Assembly (NCBI GenBank): GCA_964552195.1 | Contig: CAZKFM010000005.1 | Span: 62,001 to 126,000 of the forward strand | Direction: 5' to 3' | DNA length: 64,000 nt | Source: CAZKAP01 sp964552195 | GTDB taxonomy: Bacteria; Bacteroidota; Bacteroidia; Flavobacteriales; Flavobacteriaceae | Part shown: piece by piece, positions 50,627 through 60,383 of the stretch | Position numbering within the stretch: the stretch's first letter is position 1 | Layout of the letters: every line of letters starts with the position of its first letter | Notes under the pieces: model-generated | What the model was told of the DNA's origin: nothing | Databases searched by the model: none | The model's input: the letters and a program-made list of their open reading frames with translations, nothing else | Position numbers and translations under genes: made by a program

Positions 50627-52166
50627 TTACCTGGTGATCGGTTCGGGTATAGCCGGACTCACATTCGCCATTAAGACGGCCGGTAAATTTCCGGATCGTT
50701 CGGTGCTGGTAGTCACTAAATCCGACGACGACGAATCCAACTCCAAGTACGCACAGGGAGGGGTCGCTTCCGTATCCAACCTATACAGGGACTCTTTCGA
50801 TAAGCATTTACAGGACACCCTGATAGCAGGCGATGGCCTGTGCGATCCTGAGGTAGTCCGAAGGGTGGTTCGGGAAGGTCCAGCTCGCATACAGGACCTG
50901 ATCGACTGGGGGGTACATTTCGACCTGGATACCCAAGGGGAACCGCACCTGGGTAGGGAAGGCGGGCACTCGGAGCACCGCATCCATCATCACAAGGATC
51001 ATACTGGTCAGGAAATTGAGGAAGTACTGCTAAGGCAAGTCGCCAAACTCGAAAACCTCAGCCTGCTCCAGCAACACTTCACCATAGATGTAATAACCGA
51101 ACATCAACTCAGTGCCGGCCTGCCTGATACGCCCACCTGCTTTGGTGCCTATGTACTGAATACCGAAACGGGTGAGGTAGAAACCATACGCGCACGAGCC
51201 ACCATACTGGCAACAGGCGGTATAGGAACCCTGTACGGGCATACGACCAACCCGTCCATAGCCACAGGAGACGGGGTCGCCATGGCCTATCGTTCCCGGG
51301 CTCGTATACGCGGCATGGAGTTCGTGCAGTTCCATCCCACAGTCCTGTACGACAATCGGGAGGGTAAGGCCTTTTTGATTTCTGAAGCCGTCAGGGGTTT
51401 TGGAGCATATTTGCGTAACCGAAAAGGAATACGGTTTATGCCGGCTCAGGACGAGCGGGCAGAGCTTGCGCCCAGGGATATCGTGTCCAGAGCCATCGAC
51501 CGTGAACTCAAGGTATCCGGCGAAAGCTGTGTCTTTCTAGACTGTACTCACCTGGATATGCCTGCTTTCCGCAAACACTTTCCGGGCATCTACGAGGAGT
51601 GTAAGCGCTGCCACATCGCCATCGAAACGGACTGGATTCCCGTAGCTCCTGCTGCTCACTACCTGTGCGGGGGGATCGAAGTCGACCACTGGGGACGTAC
51701 ATCGGTGAATAATCTGTTCGCCTGTGGGGAATGTTCCCATACGGGACTGCACGGGGCCAACCGGCTGGCCTCGAATTCCCTTTTGGAGACCCTCGTTTAT
51801 GGGCATGCCATCTTCGCCTACCTGTCTGAGCACGAGCCGGCCATGCCCGAGCTCGATATTCCGGACTGGGACGACACCGGTACGGTCATCAGTCGGGAAC
51901 ACGTGCTAATCAGCCATAACCTGCAACGACTTCAGGCCCTGATGCGGGACTATGTGGGTATAGTGCGAAGTACCCGGCGCCTTAAGCAGTCCATGCTGCA
52001 CCTGGATCTTATATACCGGGAAGTCGACCAGTTATACCGGGAATCACGTCTCGAGGTATCCCTATGTGAACTGCGCAATATGGTCAACGTCGCCTACCTG
52101 ATCATTAACCAGTCCCTGGAGCGAAGGCAGAACCGCGGTGGGTTTTACAACATGGATCTGGACTAA
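50613..52166 (+). CDS. nadB: L-aspartate oxidase NadB
   Basis: 517 residues. FAD enzyme of the succinate dehydrogenase/fumarate reductase superfamily that makes iminoaspartate for NadA. The N-terminal Rossmann motif is VIGSGIAGLTFAI; the flavin-binding segments are SKYAQGGVASV, ATGGIGTLYGHTTNPSIATG and GANRLASNSLLETLVYG. The active-site region HTGLHGANRLASN is complete. Its start overlaps nadA, so the two enzymes are made together and can channel the unstable intermediate. No nadC follows. Confidence 0.96.
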   Translation: MTTVDYLVIGSGIAGLTFAIKTAGKFPDRSVLVVTKSDDDESNSKYAQGGVASVSNLYRDSFDKHLQDTLIAGDGLCDPEVVRRVVREGPARIQDLIDWGVHFDLDTQGEPHLGREGGHSEHRIHHHKDHTGQEIEEVLLRQVAKLENLSLLQQHFTIDVITEHQLSAGLPDTPTCFGAYVLNTETGEVETIRARATILATGGIGTLYGHTTNPSIATGDGVAMAYRSRARIRGMEFVQFHPTVLYDNREGKAFLISEAVRGFGAYLRNRKGIRFMPAQDERAELAPRDIVSRAIDRELKVSGESCVFLDCTHLDMPAFRKHFPGIYEECKRCHIAIETDWIPVAPAAHYLCGGIEVDHWGRTSVNNLFACGECSHTGLHGANRLASNSLLETLVYGHAIFAYLSEHEPAMPELDIPDWDDTGTVISREHVLISHNLQRLQALMRDYVGIVRSTRRLKQSMLHLDLIYREVDQLYRESRLEVSLCELRNMVNVAYLIINQSLERRQNRGGFYNMDLD

Positions 52167-52231
52167 AACCCGCTCTTAAAGGGTATTTCAAAAGGAATTC
52201 CGATACTTGCAACTGCTTAAGCTATCAAACC

Positions 52232-53506
52232 ATGAAGAAATTGACCGGAATTCTTGCCCTACTCGTAATTTGGGGCTGTGCCGAAACCCCAAAAGAAGAA
52301 ACCCTGGAAGAGAAAGCCCGACGCATTCACAATACCGTAATTACCCTGGATACCCACAACGACTTTAGGGTGAGCAATTTCACCGACAGCGTCAACTACA
52401 CCCAACGCCTGGATACACAGGTCAACTTACCCAAGATGAAGGAAGGGGGCCTCGACGTCTCCTGGCTGGTCGTCTATACGGGTCAGGGAGACCTTACGCC
52501 AGAGGGCTATGCCGCAGCCAGGGAAAATGCCATGGCCAAATTCGATGCTATAAAGCGTTTGTGTGAGGATTACGCCCCGGAACAGATCGAACTCGCCCGC
52601 ACTTCAGAGGACGTCCGAAGAATTCATAAGGCGGGCAAACTGGTGGCCATGATCGGCGTCGAAAACGCATACCCAATAGGCGAAGATCTTTCTCAATTCG
52701 AGGAATACCACCGTAAAGGGGCCCGATATATCTCGCTCTCTCACAACGGACACAGCCAGTTCTGCGACTCCAATACAGGCGAGGACGACCAGGTCTGGCT
52801 GCACGACGGACTTAGTGAACTGGGCAGGGCGGCCGTTGAGGAAATGAATCGCCTCGGCGTCATGATCGATATCTCCCACGTCTCGAAATCCTCCATGATG
52901 CAGATGATCAAACTCTCCAAGGCCCCTGTCATTGCCTCGCACTCCTCAGCGCGGGCCTTGTGCAACCACACCCGTAATCTGGATGACGAGCAGCTTGCCC
53001 TGATTAAGGAAAACGGCGGTGTAGTGCAGACGGTGGCCTTTAAACGGTATCTGAAATCAGATCGGGACGAATACCTGGAGCCCCTGTACCAACAAGTAGC
53101 CGACTCCATGGGTGTGACCTGGTACAACAGCAATCAGATGCGCCATATCGCTAAGGACAGTCTGGAGGCATTCCGGGAAGTCCGGGGTACCATCCTGCAA
53201 AGAGTGCGGGAGATGACCTCCGACGACCCCAACCTGCCCCCGGTGGCGACTGTATCCGATTTCGCGGACCATATCGATTACCTGGTAGAGAAAATGGGCA
53301 TCGACCACGTGGGCATCAGTTCCGACTTCGATGGAGGAGGCGGAATTGAAGGCTGGGAGGATGCTTCGGAGACCTTTAACGTTACCCTGGAACTCGTACG
53401 CCGGGGATACAGCGAAGAGGAAATCGCCCAGCTATGGAGCGGCAACCTACTCCGTGTCCTGGACGAGGTTCAGGCAATCGCCGAGGGCCTGCAGTCCTCG
53501 AACTAA
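52232..53506 (+). CDS. Membrane dipeptidase, peptidase family M19
   Basis: 424 residues with a lipoprotein signal (LLVIWGC, Cys16). The binuclear zinc site is recognisable: LDTHNDFRV (His and Asp), GVENAYPIG (bridging Glu), SLSHNGHSQ, MIDISHVSKSSM and IASHSSARAL (His ligands). Cleaves dipeptides including those with D-residues. The stop codon overlaps the stop of the convergent cytochrome c part on the other strand. Confidence 0.92.
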   Translation: MKKLTGILALLVIWGCAETPKEETLEEKARRIHNTVITLDTHNDFRVSNFTDSVNYTQRLDTQVNLPKMKEGGLDVSWLVVYTGQGDLTPEGYAAARENAMAKFDAIKRLCEDYAPEQIELARTSEDVRRIHKAGKLVAMIGVENAYPIGEDLSQFEEYHRKGARYISLSHNGHSQFCDSNTGEDDQVWLHDGLSELGRAAVEEMNRLGVMIDISHVSKSSMMQMIKLSKAPVIASHSSARALCNHTRNLDDEQLALIKENGGVVQTVAFKRYLKSDRDEYLEPLYQQVADSMGVTWYNSNQMRHIAKDSLEAFREVRGTILQRVREMTSDDPNLPPVATVSDFADHIDYLVEKMGIDHVGISSDFDGGGGIEGWEDASETFNVTLELVRRGYSEEEIAQLWSGNLLRVLDEVQAIAEGLQSSN

Positions 53507-54342
53507 GGAACGGAAGGGCTCCCCTCCTCCAATACGAATTCGGCCCCGAAAAGTATCATCAGGTTTTCCCCCTTGATGTCCTCTCCCTTGAACACGAGGT
53601 AAATGTCACTGGATTCACCCGTGATTAGCTCCTTGCGATCAATCGGAAGCCGCCACTTCCTGTTGGCGCGCTGCTGAGCGGGAAGTTCCTTCCAGGGCTT
53701 CACGTTAACGGGATCACCCAAGAGCGGTCCGTCGGGGCCATCCCTGCGAAGTTCCACGAACCCTCCCCGGGTACCCACGGCAAATAGATCTACGGCCTCT
53801 ACGCCTTGTAGATCGACCTCGCTAATTGAAACGTAGGAATCGGTGGAAGAAACGATGGCATACGGTTCTTCGTCGTTTTCGAACTCGAATTTAACCACGG
53901 CGTAATAGGTATCGAAATCGAAGGGGTGAATGCGTGCGTTCTTCAGAATCAAGGTTTCCTCGGAGCCTATAGAGGCAATGTTCCCTGCACCGCGATCGCG
54001 GTAAGCCGCCCGGAGTACGTAGAATCCCCTTCCGGAATCACCCTCGGGTAGGTCCATGCGAAACCGGCCCTCGGTCGGCAGCCCAGGATCGTCTTTTTCG
54101 TCTGAAGCCAATTCCATGATGTATTCCGCCATGAGCCGGGATTCCGAGGGCCCGAATTGAGGGTGGGCCGCCATAGGCGTTTCCCCCCAGACTCCTCCTC
54201 CGCCGCTTATGATCTTACTGCTAAGGTATTCCACAGCCTCGGAATCGTTCTGATATCGCCGGGAAACCTCCAGATAAGAGGGGCCTATGGACTTTTCTTC
54301 CATCTTATGACAGGCAAAACAATCACTGCCATCAATAAGCAC
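53503..54342 (-). CDS. C-terminal cytochrome c part of a ThuA/PQQ-dehydrogenase fusion, separated by TGA
   Basis: 279 codons open after a TGA, with GTG 54342 as the only possible start. It begins directly with the haem motif CFACH (DGSDCFACHKMEEKSIGPSY) and the Met ligand region TPMAAHPQF, then a beta-rich CBM6/DUF-like domain (about 130-279). There is no signal peptide, so a separate product could not be exported for haem attachment. The frame is the same as that of the upstream 54346-56964 gene, so both belong to one 1153-residue protein of the usual ThuA-GSDH-PKD-cytochrome c layout. Confidence 0.8.
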   Translation of the reverse strand: MLIDGSDCFACHKMEEKSIGPSYLEVSRRYQNDSEAVEYLSSKIISGGGGVWGETPMAAHPQFGPSESRLMAEYIMELASDEKDDPGLPTEGRFRMDLPEGDSGRGFYVLRAAYRDRGAGNIASIGSEETLILKNARIHPFDFDTYYAVVKFEFENDEEPYAIVSSTDSYVSISEVDLQGVEAVDLFAVGTRGGFVELRRDGPDGPLLGDPVNVKPWKELPAQQRANRKWRLPIDRKELITGESSDIYLVFKGEDIKGENLMILFGAEFVLEEGSPSVP

Positions 54343-54345
54343 GCG

Positions 54346-56964
54346 TCAGGGATGTGCAATTGCGGCCTCATCAGCGCTACGGTGACCCTGTGCAATCTGT
54401 ATCTGGTCGAAGCCTATGGGCTGATAATCCACGGTCACGGCAACCTGCGATGGATCGATGCCGGTACCTAGTACGCCGTCTTCCCCGTCCCGAACCCGAA
54501 CGGAGTATTCCAGGGTCTCGCCAGGCACAAAATAGGTGCGGTTCGGACGCGACAAATCGAACTCCACTATAGGGGGTTCGTTTCCTACGGTCACCTCCAT
54601 GGTCCGGGCAACCCGGCCACCGTGGGCATCGTCTACGGCGAGTTCCACCTGATATATCCCGTGATTTGACAGCGTAAACGAGGGGTTCATTCCCTCCCGG
54701 ATCTCCCGGAAACCCTCCGCCCCGCTAACCGTCCAGCTGAACGCAAGGAGGTCCCCGTCCGGATCCTGTGTCCCTTCAGCGCTCAGCTCCAATCTAAAGG
54801 GTGCTTTCCCTCCTTTTTTATTCGCTTTCAGTGCAATTTGGGGTTGGCGATTACCCCCGTTGTATTCTATGCGGACCAGGCGGGCATCTTCGTTCTGCAA
54901 GAACCAGCCTCCTCCGTATTCCAGCAGATAGAGGTCGCCGTTGGGGGCGAATTCCATGTCCATGGGATTGCTGAAGGTATGGGAAGGCATGAAGGTATGC
55001 ATGGTCTGGTAGTCCCCTTCTTCGGTCATGCCCACGACCTTGATCCAGCCCCTCATCCACTCATAGATAAACAGTTTGCCGTCATAGTAGCTGGGAAAGG
55101 GGCGCTCCGCATCGGTAGAACCATCGGATCGGAAAACGGGCCCCGCCATGGCCGTCCGCCCTCCGGCCCCCATCATGGGGAATTCCCCGGTCTCGTCATA
55201 AGGGTACCAGATAAAGGCCGACTGGGCAGGTGGGAGCTCCTCGAGCCCGGTATTGTTGGGGGAAGTATTTCTGGGTGATTTCGGATCCCATCGGTACAGG
55301 CTTTTACCGGTTTCGTATTCGTATTTGAAATAGGCCTGGTTATTTCCTACGAAATAGGGCCAGCCAAAGTTCCCGGGACCCCGGGCCTGGCCGATCTCGT
55401 CGTAGGCCATGGGACCCCTCAGGGAATCGGCCTTGGAGGCATCCGGACCTACATCCCCCCAGTAGAGATATCCGTTTTCACGATCCACTGAGATACGGAA
55501 GGGATTCCGGTGCCCCATGGTGTAGATTTCGGGACGAGTCTTCTCCATCCCGGGAGGGAATAAATTGCCTTCGGGTATGCTGTAAGTTCCGTCCGGTTCG
55601 GGATGAATCCGTATGACCTTACCCCTCAGATCGTTGGTGTTGGAGGAAGACTTCTGGGCATCCCAGGGGGAATTGTCGGGCCGCTCATCCGAAGGGCTGT
55701 ACCCTTCCGAGAACCAGGGGTTGGTATTGTCCCCGGTTGACAGGTACAGGTTACCCTGGCTGTCCCAGGCCATGGAACCCCCCGTGTGGCAACATTGCTT
55801 TCGTTGCACGGGTACCTTCAGGATTTGCTTTTCGCTCTCCAGAAGGAGCTCGTCTCCCCGCATTTCGAAACGCGATAGGACGTTAGCGGTGTCTTGAGTC
55901 GTGGAATAGTACAAATAAATCCATTGGTTCTCCGCAAAATTGGGGTCCCGGGCCAACCCCAGCAAGCCGTCCTCGGCCGTACGCTGATCTCCATTTTCGT
56001 CCTTATCGTACAGGGTGTTTACCGGTATTCGTGCTATAGTATTGATTTCGCCGGTTTCCACGTCGAAGAGGCGCACTTCTCCCTTTCGCTGAATAAAGAG
56101 AATTCGCTTGTCATCCAGGGCGATCAGCTCCATGGGTTCGTCCAGGTTCTCTGCGAGTACCACCTTGGTAAAGCGATTTTCCTCGGGCCGAGAACGCGAA
56201 TAATCCAGGGGATGGGGATCGTCTCCTCCCAATACATACCTCAATCCTGCCCAGATATGGTTGAGGAACAAGGGTTCTGAATAACTCTCAACCGTATGCC
56301 CCATGGCGGTATAGAACGATCGTCCCCCATCGTATTGCTGATACCAGCTCATCGGATGGTCCTTGCCATGTTTCCCTCCCTGATAGGTCGTTTCATCTAT
56401 GGTCAATACCACTTCGATATGAGGTGAGAGCTTCCGGAAATTGTAGAATTCATCTTCCCTCTCGAAGGAATCGGTCATATCCGAGGTAGCCCAGTGCCCG
56501 GTTTCCGTGACGCGAAAGGTTCCGTTTTGCACGTTACTCGGGCTGTCGGGGTGATCGAGAAAATACCCCCCGGCCAGTCCACCGTACCAGGGCCAGTCGT
56601 ATTCGGTATCCGCCGCGGAATGTATGCCCAGAAAACCGCCTCCAGCCTGAATAAAGCGCTCGAAGGCCTCTTGTCCGTCTTCCTGCAAGACATCGCCCGT
56701 AGTATTCAGGAAGACTACCGCCCGATACTGACTGAGGCTATCTTCCACGAAGTAAGCCGGATCTTCGGTAAAAGTGACTTCAAACCGCCGATCCTCGGAC
56801 ATCCTTCGAAAGGCTTCAATCCCAGCCTCGATGGACTCATGACGGTATCCTTCGGTCTTGCTGAAGACCAGCACTTTAGGACGTGAACGGGTACAGGAGG
56901 CCAGCAGGACGCTAATGGCCAATAGGTAAAAGAAGATTTTGGGGCTGAAGTATGGGCTTTTCAT
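54346..56964 (-). CDS. ThuA / PQQ-dependent sugar dehydrogenase / PKD protein, ends at an in-frame TGA
   Basis: 872 residues with a lipoprotein signal (LLASC, Cys24). Domains in order: ThuA-like glutamine-amidotransferase fold (about 30-250, KVLVFSKTEGYRHESI, GGGFLGIHSAADTEYDW), a six-bladed propeller of the soluble glucose/sorbosone dehydrogenase type (about 260-690, GLLGLARDPNF, GSMAWDSQGNLYLSTGDN, MGHRNPFRISVD) and a PKD domain (about 715-800). It ends at TGA 54346-54348, after which the frame continues into a cytochrome c. In Bacteroidota this architecture is usually one protein and is often found near sugar-use genes. Either a nonsense mutation or a sequence error. Confidence 0.85.
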   Translation of the reverse strand: MKSPYFSPKIFFYLLAISVLLASCTRSRPKVLVFSKTEGYRHESIEAGIEAFRRMSEDRRFEVTFTEDPAYFVEDSLSQYRAVVFLNTTGDVLQEDGQEAFERFIQAGGGFLGIHSAADTEYDWPWYGGLAGGYFLDHPDSPSNVQNGTFRVTETGHWATSDMTDSFEREDEFYNFRKLSPHIEVVLTIDETTYQGGKHGKDHPMSWYQQYDGGRSFYTAMGHTVESYSEPLFLNHIWAGLRYVLGGDDPHPLDYSRSRPEENRFTKVVLAENLDEPMELIALDDKRILFIQRKGEVRLFDVETGEINTIARIPVNTLYDKDENGDQRTAEDGLLGLARDPNFAENQWIYLYYSTTQDTANVLSRFEMRGDELLLESEKQILKVPVQRKQCCHTGGSMAWDSQGNLYLSTGDNTNPWFSEGYSPSDERPDNSPWDAQKSSSNTNDLRGKVIRIHPEPDGTYSIPEGNLFPPGMEKTRPEIYTMGHRNPFRISVDRENGYLYWGDVGPDASKADSLRGPMAYDEIGQARGPGNFGWPYFVGNNQAYFKYEYETGKSLYRWDPKSPRNTSPNNTGLEELPPAQSAFIWYPYDETGEFPMMGAGGRTAMAGPVFRSDGSTDAERPFPSYYDGKLFIYEWMRGWIKVVGMTEEGDYQTMHTFMPSHTFSNPMDMEFAPNGDLYLLEYGGGWFLQNEDARLVRIEYNGGNRQPQIALKANKKGGKAPFRLELSAEGTQDPDGDLLAFSWTVSGAEGFREIREGMNPSFTLSNHGIYQVELAVDDAHGGRVARTMEVTVGNEPPIVEFDLSRPNRTYFVPGETLEYSVRVRDGEDGVLGTGIDPSQVAVTVDYQPIGFDQIQIAQGHRSADEAAIAHP

Positions 56965-57136
56965 GAACGTTACACCAGTTTTGGTTTGAGCTTCAGATTA
57001 TTAAGTTGAAGGAAGACAACGGTCAGACATCCGACCGGCCTGCATTTCACAGGATTTAATGGGCGGAAAAGTAAGAATTTATTAATTTTTAAAGCTGTTT
57101 GATACTGGTTTTGCATTGAAAAGGAGATTGGGAGGT

Positions 57137-59659
57137 ATGGAATTCCGCACCTATATGATCGGAGGATTACTCGGCTGCCTGCTAGTTCATTTTGGGTGGG
57201 TAAATGCTCAGTCCGGCAACCAGCCCTCGGTAACCGCTAACGGCGACCAATCCTACTGCCTCCAAACCTCGATACCCGTAGTCACGGACTTCTCCATCAC
57301 AGATCCGGCCAGAACGGGCACGGAGCAGTTCTTCGTCCAAATTGCCCAGGGTTATGAAGAGGGATTCGATGTGCTTGAACTCACCGGTAATCACCCCAAC
57401 GTCATGCCCGAATGGATATCCGAGGAGGGCAAACTCGCCTTGCGCGGCCAAGGCGGACAGCCCATCCTTTATGCCGACCTCATAGCCGCCGTAAAGGAGA
57501 TTGTATTCCGGTCCACATCCCCCGATCCACCAGAAGAAAAACGGTTTTCCCTTACCCTGGCTTCCGCCAACTACCTGCCCGAGAACGGGCACTATTACGA
57601 ATTCGTTTCCGATGTGGGGATCAGCTGGGCCAACGCCAGGAGTGCTGCCGAGGCCAGGGAACTGTACGGCATGCAGGGATACCTGGCTACGGTAACCTCC
57701 CGTGCCGAAGCCGATATTACCGGGCTGCAGTCCAGGGGAACGGGCTGGATCGGAGGATCGGACCGGCAGTCTGAAGGGATCTGGCGCTGGGAGACCGGTC
57801 CGGAGCAAGGAACGGTGTTCTGGAACGGGGGGCCGAACGGAAGCAGTCCGAATTTCGCCAATTGGAATACGGGGGAACCCAACGATCTTATGGACGAGGA
57901 CTATGCACACATCACCGATCCTTCGGTAGGTCGGCCGGGATCCTGGAACGACCTGCAGATCAATGGAGACCCCGGCGGCGGAGCGTATCAACCGAAGGGA
58001 TATATCGTAGAGTACGGAGGTATGGAAGGGGATCCGGAACTGAACCTCTCAGCAACTACCCGGATCACGATTCCCAGAATCCCCACGACGGTAAACCCAA
58101 TTAGCCGGTGTGGTCCTAGCGTAGTCTCTCTGCAGGTTAATCCCACAGGCAATACGAATCTGGCCGATCTGGATATCTACTGGTTTGAAACCGAAACCAG
58201 TCCCGATCCCATCGCAACAGGTTCCAGCTTTACCACTCCCCTGCTGGAAGAATCCCGGGATTATTTCGTTTCCGCATCTGAAAATGGGTGCCTGACCGGA
58301 CCCAGAACCCGCATCCCGATTGAAATCTACCCCCTTCCCCCTATCCCGGACAACACCACACTTACCAATTGTGACGGGGATGGTACGCTCGATGGTTTTA
58401 CCCGCTTCAACCTGAGCTCATACCTGGAATCCGGAATTCCGGAAAGTGCGGACTTCCTCATTAGCTATCACCTGAGTGAAGAGGAGGCCCAGGCAGGCTC
58501 CAACCCGGTAGACGGTGAGTCTTTTGACAGCTCGGTATCGGATCGGATATACGTTCGACTGGAGAATGCGTTCGGTTGTTATGAGTACTTTCGTTACGAC
58601 TTACAGGTAACCACAACCTCGGTGCCCGACGGTTTCCAGGTCCTGCTGCAAGAATGCGACGGAGACGATGTAGATGGCATCTACGAATTCGATCTGCAGG
58701 AGGCAGTGGACGGAATTCGCGACCAGCTGCCACCGGACGAGGATTTGCTGATTTCGCTCTTCGAAAGTACCCAGGACGCCCTGTTAAGGAACAATGCCAT
58801 TGAAACCGAATTTCCATATCGGAACCTGCAACCTGAGCAGACATTGATTGCCCGAATCGACCATCCCGATAATGAATCCTGTTATGGTCTGGGACCCTAT
58901 GTGCGCCTGCAAATCCCACTCATTGACTTTGAACTCAACCCGTCCACCGTAGTATGTGAGGGCGGTACGGTACCGCTGACTGCAAGCATTAAGTCCCCGG
59001 GTGACTATGTCTACGAATGGCTGGACGAAACTGGCGAGCTGCTCTCCCTGGATGAAATTTTTGTTGCCAATCGCCCCGGCACCTATTCGCTTCGATTGCT
59101 GGGCGAAGAGGGTTGCTATTCTCCCACCCAGCAGATCGAAGTCCGGCTTTCTTCTCCACCGGAATTGAATGCGGCCACCGTGGAGGTACTGGACCTGGCT
59201 CCTGTAAACTCCATTCGGCTTCGACCGGAATTGATGGGTCCGGGAGATTACGAGTATTCCCTCGACAGTTTTGGTAATACTTTTCAGGATTCCCCCGAAT
59301 TCGCCGAGGTAGAACCGGGCTTCCACATACTCACGGCACGGGATAAAAATGGATGTGGTCAGCAACAATTCCGTGTGGGTGTGGTAGGTGCACAGGCCTA
59401 TGTTTCACCCAATAACGACAACATCAACGACCAGTTCAAATTACTGGGCCTGAGTCGGGATTACTATGCCTCAGGAGAATTGTACATATACGACCGCTAT
59501 GGAAAACTATTAGCCGCCATAGATCCCTTTTCCGAAGGCTGGAACGGCACCCTTCAGAACCGTAACCTGCCTTCCACAGACTATTGGTTTCGACTGCAGC
59601 TTACCACTTTTGAAGGGGAAGTACGCGAAAAGAGGGGGCACTTTAGCCTGCTGCGATAA
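57137..59659 (+). CDS. T9SS type B sorted surface protein with C-type lectin domain
   Basis: 840 residues from ATG 57137 (TTG 57116 also possible). Signal peptide (GLLGCLLVHFGWVNAQ), an N-terminal cadherin-like stretch (about 30-140), a C-type lectin domain (about 160-310; WANARSAAEARELYGMQGYL, GWIGGSDRQSEGIWRW, NWNTGEPNDLMDEDYAHI with the EPN sugar motif), two CDGD-headed repeats (about 420-600) and an Ig-like part. The last 85 residues are the gliding-motility type B sorting domain (VSPNNDNINDQFKLLGL, LYIYDRYGKLL, WNGTLQNRNLPSTDYWFRLQ). It should be exported by type IX secretion and bind a carbohydrate. Confidence 0.9.
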   Translation: MEFRTYMIGGLLGCLLVHFGWVNAQSGNQPSVTANGDQSYCLQTSIPVVTDFSITDPARTGTEQFFVQIAQGYEEGFDVLELTGNHPNVMPEWISEEGKLALRGQGGQPILYADLIAAVKEIVFRSTSPDPPEEKRFSLTLASANYLPENGHYYEFVSDVGISWANARSAAEARELYGMQGYLATVTSRAEADITGLQSRGTGWIGGSDRQSEGIWRWETGPEQGTVFWNGGPNGSSPNFANWNTGEPNDLMDEDYAHITDPSVGRPGSWNDLQINGDPGGGAYQPKGYIVEYGGMEGDPELNLSATTRITIPRIPTTVNPISRCGPSVVSLQVNPTGNTNLADLDIYWFETETSPDPIATGSSFTTPLLEESRDYFVSASENGCLTGPRTRIPIEIYPLPPIPDNTTLTNCDGDGTLDGFTRFNLSSYLESGIPESADFLISYHLSEEEAQAGSNPVDGESFDSSVSDRIYVRLENAFGCYEYFRYDLQVTTTSVPDGFQVLLQECDGDDVDGIYEFDLQEAVDGIRDQLPPDEDLLISLFESTQDALLRNNAIETEFPYRNLQPEQTLIARIDHPDNESCYGLGPYVRLQIPLIDFELNPSTVVCEGGTVPLTASIKSPGDYVYEWLDETGELLSLDEIFVANRPGTYSLRLLGEEGCYSPTQQIEVRLSSPPELNAATVEVLDLAPVNSIRLRPELMGPGDYEYSLDSFGNTFQDSPEFAEVEPGFHILTARDKNGCGQQQFRVGVVGAQAYVSPNNDNINDQFKLLGLSRDYYASGELYIYDRYGKLLAAIDPFSEGWNGTLQNRNLPSTDYWFRLQLTTFEGEVREKRGHFSLLR

Positions 59660-59670
59660 GACCCCTAGTT

Positions 59671-60249
59671 CTAAAAATCGGGCTTAATGGTGAGGGTTAC
59701 CGACAGGAAAACTACCACATCAAACTCGACAGGATTATGTGAGGCTATGCCACGGTATCGGATTCCAACGGATCCAAATCCTGCACTCTTTAGGTTCTGC
59801 TCCAGATCAGAGTAATCAGCAATCAGGGTAAAGGACTCGTTATCTAAATCTGCCTGCCTTAGACGGGTCCCGAAATCAGGAGTTTCATAACTAAATACGT
59901 TCATAAAACCCAGCAGATCGATCGTTCCTGCTTCCACAATAAATGCATCCGGGTCTCCTACATAATTCGAATATGAATACCTAACGCTATTAATCTTGAT
60001 GGCGGTGATTTCGTCTCCTTCATTCATCGCGTCCATCACATCGGGGTCATTCAAAATATTGTAATAGCCTATTTCAGACTCAATAGGTATGCTCTGCAAT
60101 GGATTCCCTAATTGGTCGCTGACGACGCTCAGACTACCATCAAATGCAATATTTACATCAAATTCCGGAGCGACGAGTTCCTCAACGATTTCACAACCGG
60201 AAAACAGGCCAAGCACGCCCATAAGGGCGACAATTCTAAGTGTTTTCAT
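59671..60249 (-). CDS. Hypothetical lipoprotein
   Basis: 192 residues, lipobox LFSGC with Cys19. All-beta body without recognised domains; the pattern (EFDVNIAFDGSLSVV, EITAIKINSVRYSYSNY, ending VFLSVTLTIKPDF) fits a sandwich-fold envelope protein. Not recognised beyond this. Convergent with the lectin protein gene, 11 bases apart. Confidence 0.68.
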   Translation of the reverse strand: MKTLRIVALMGVLGLFSGCEIVEELVAPEFDVNIAFDGSLSVVSDQLGNPLQSIPIESEIGYYNILNDPDVMDAMNEGDEITAIKINSVRYSYSNYVGDPDAFIVEAGTIDLLGFMNVFSYETPDFGTRLRQADLDNESFTLIADYSDLEQNLKSAGFGSVGIRYRGIASHNPVEFDVVVFLSVTLTIKPDF

Positions 60250-60383
60250 GGTGGTTCGGTTTTGTTCTTTAACACCAAATTAAGAAATTCACTGACATAG
60301 GCCCAAAGTACAGTCAAAACCAGGTAAGCCACTGACAGTGTTTGGATTATCGGTTATGGGTTTAAACGCTATAGGCCGGCTGC

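Noticed and set aside
57182..57991. 269-codon minus-strand frame opposite the lectin protein gene
   Set aside because: Opposite a well-supported T9SS cargo gene; contains no recognisable motif.
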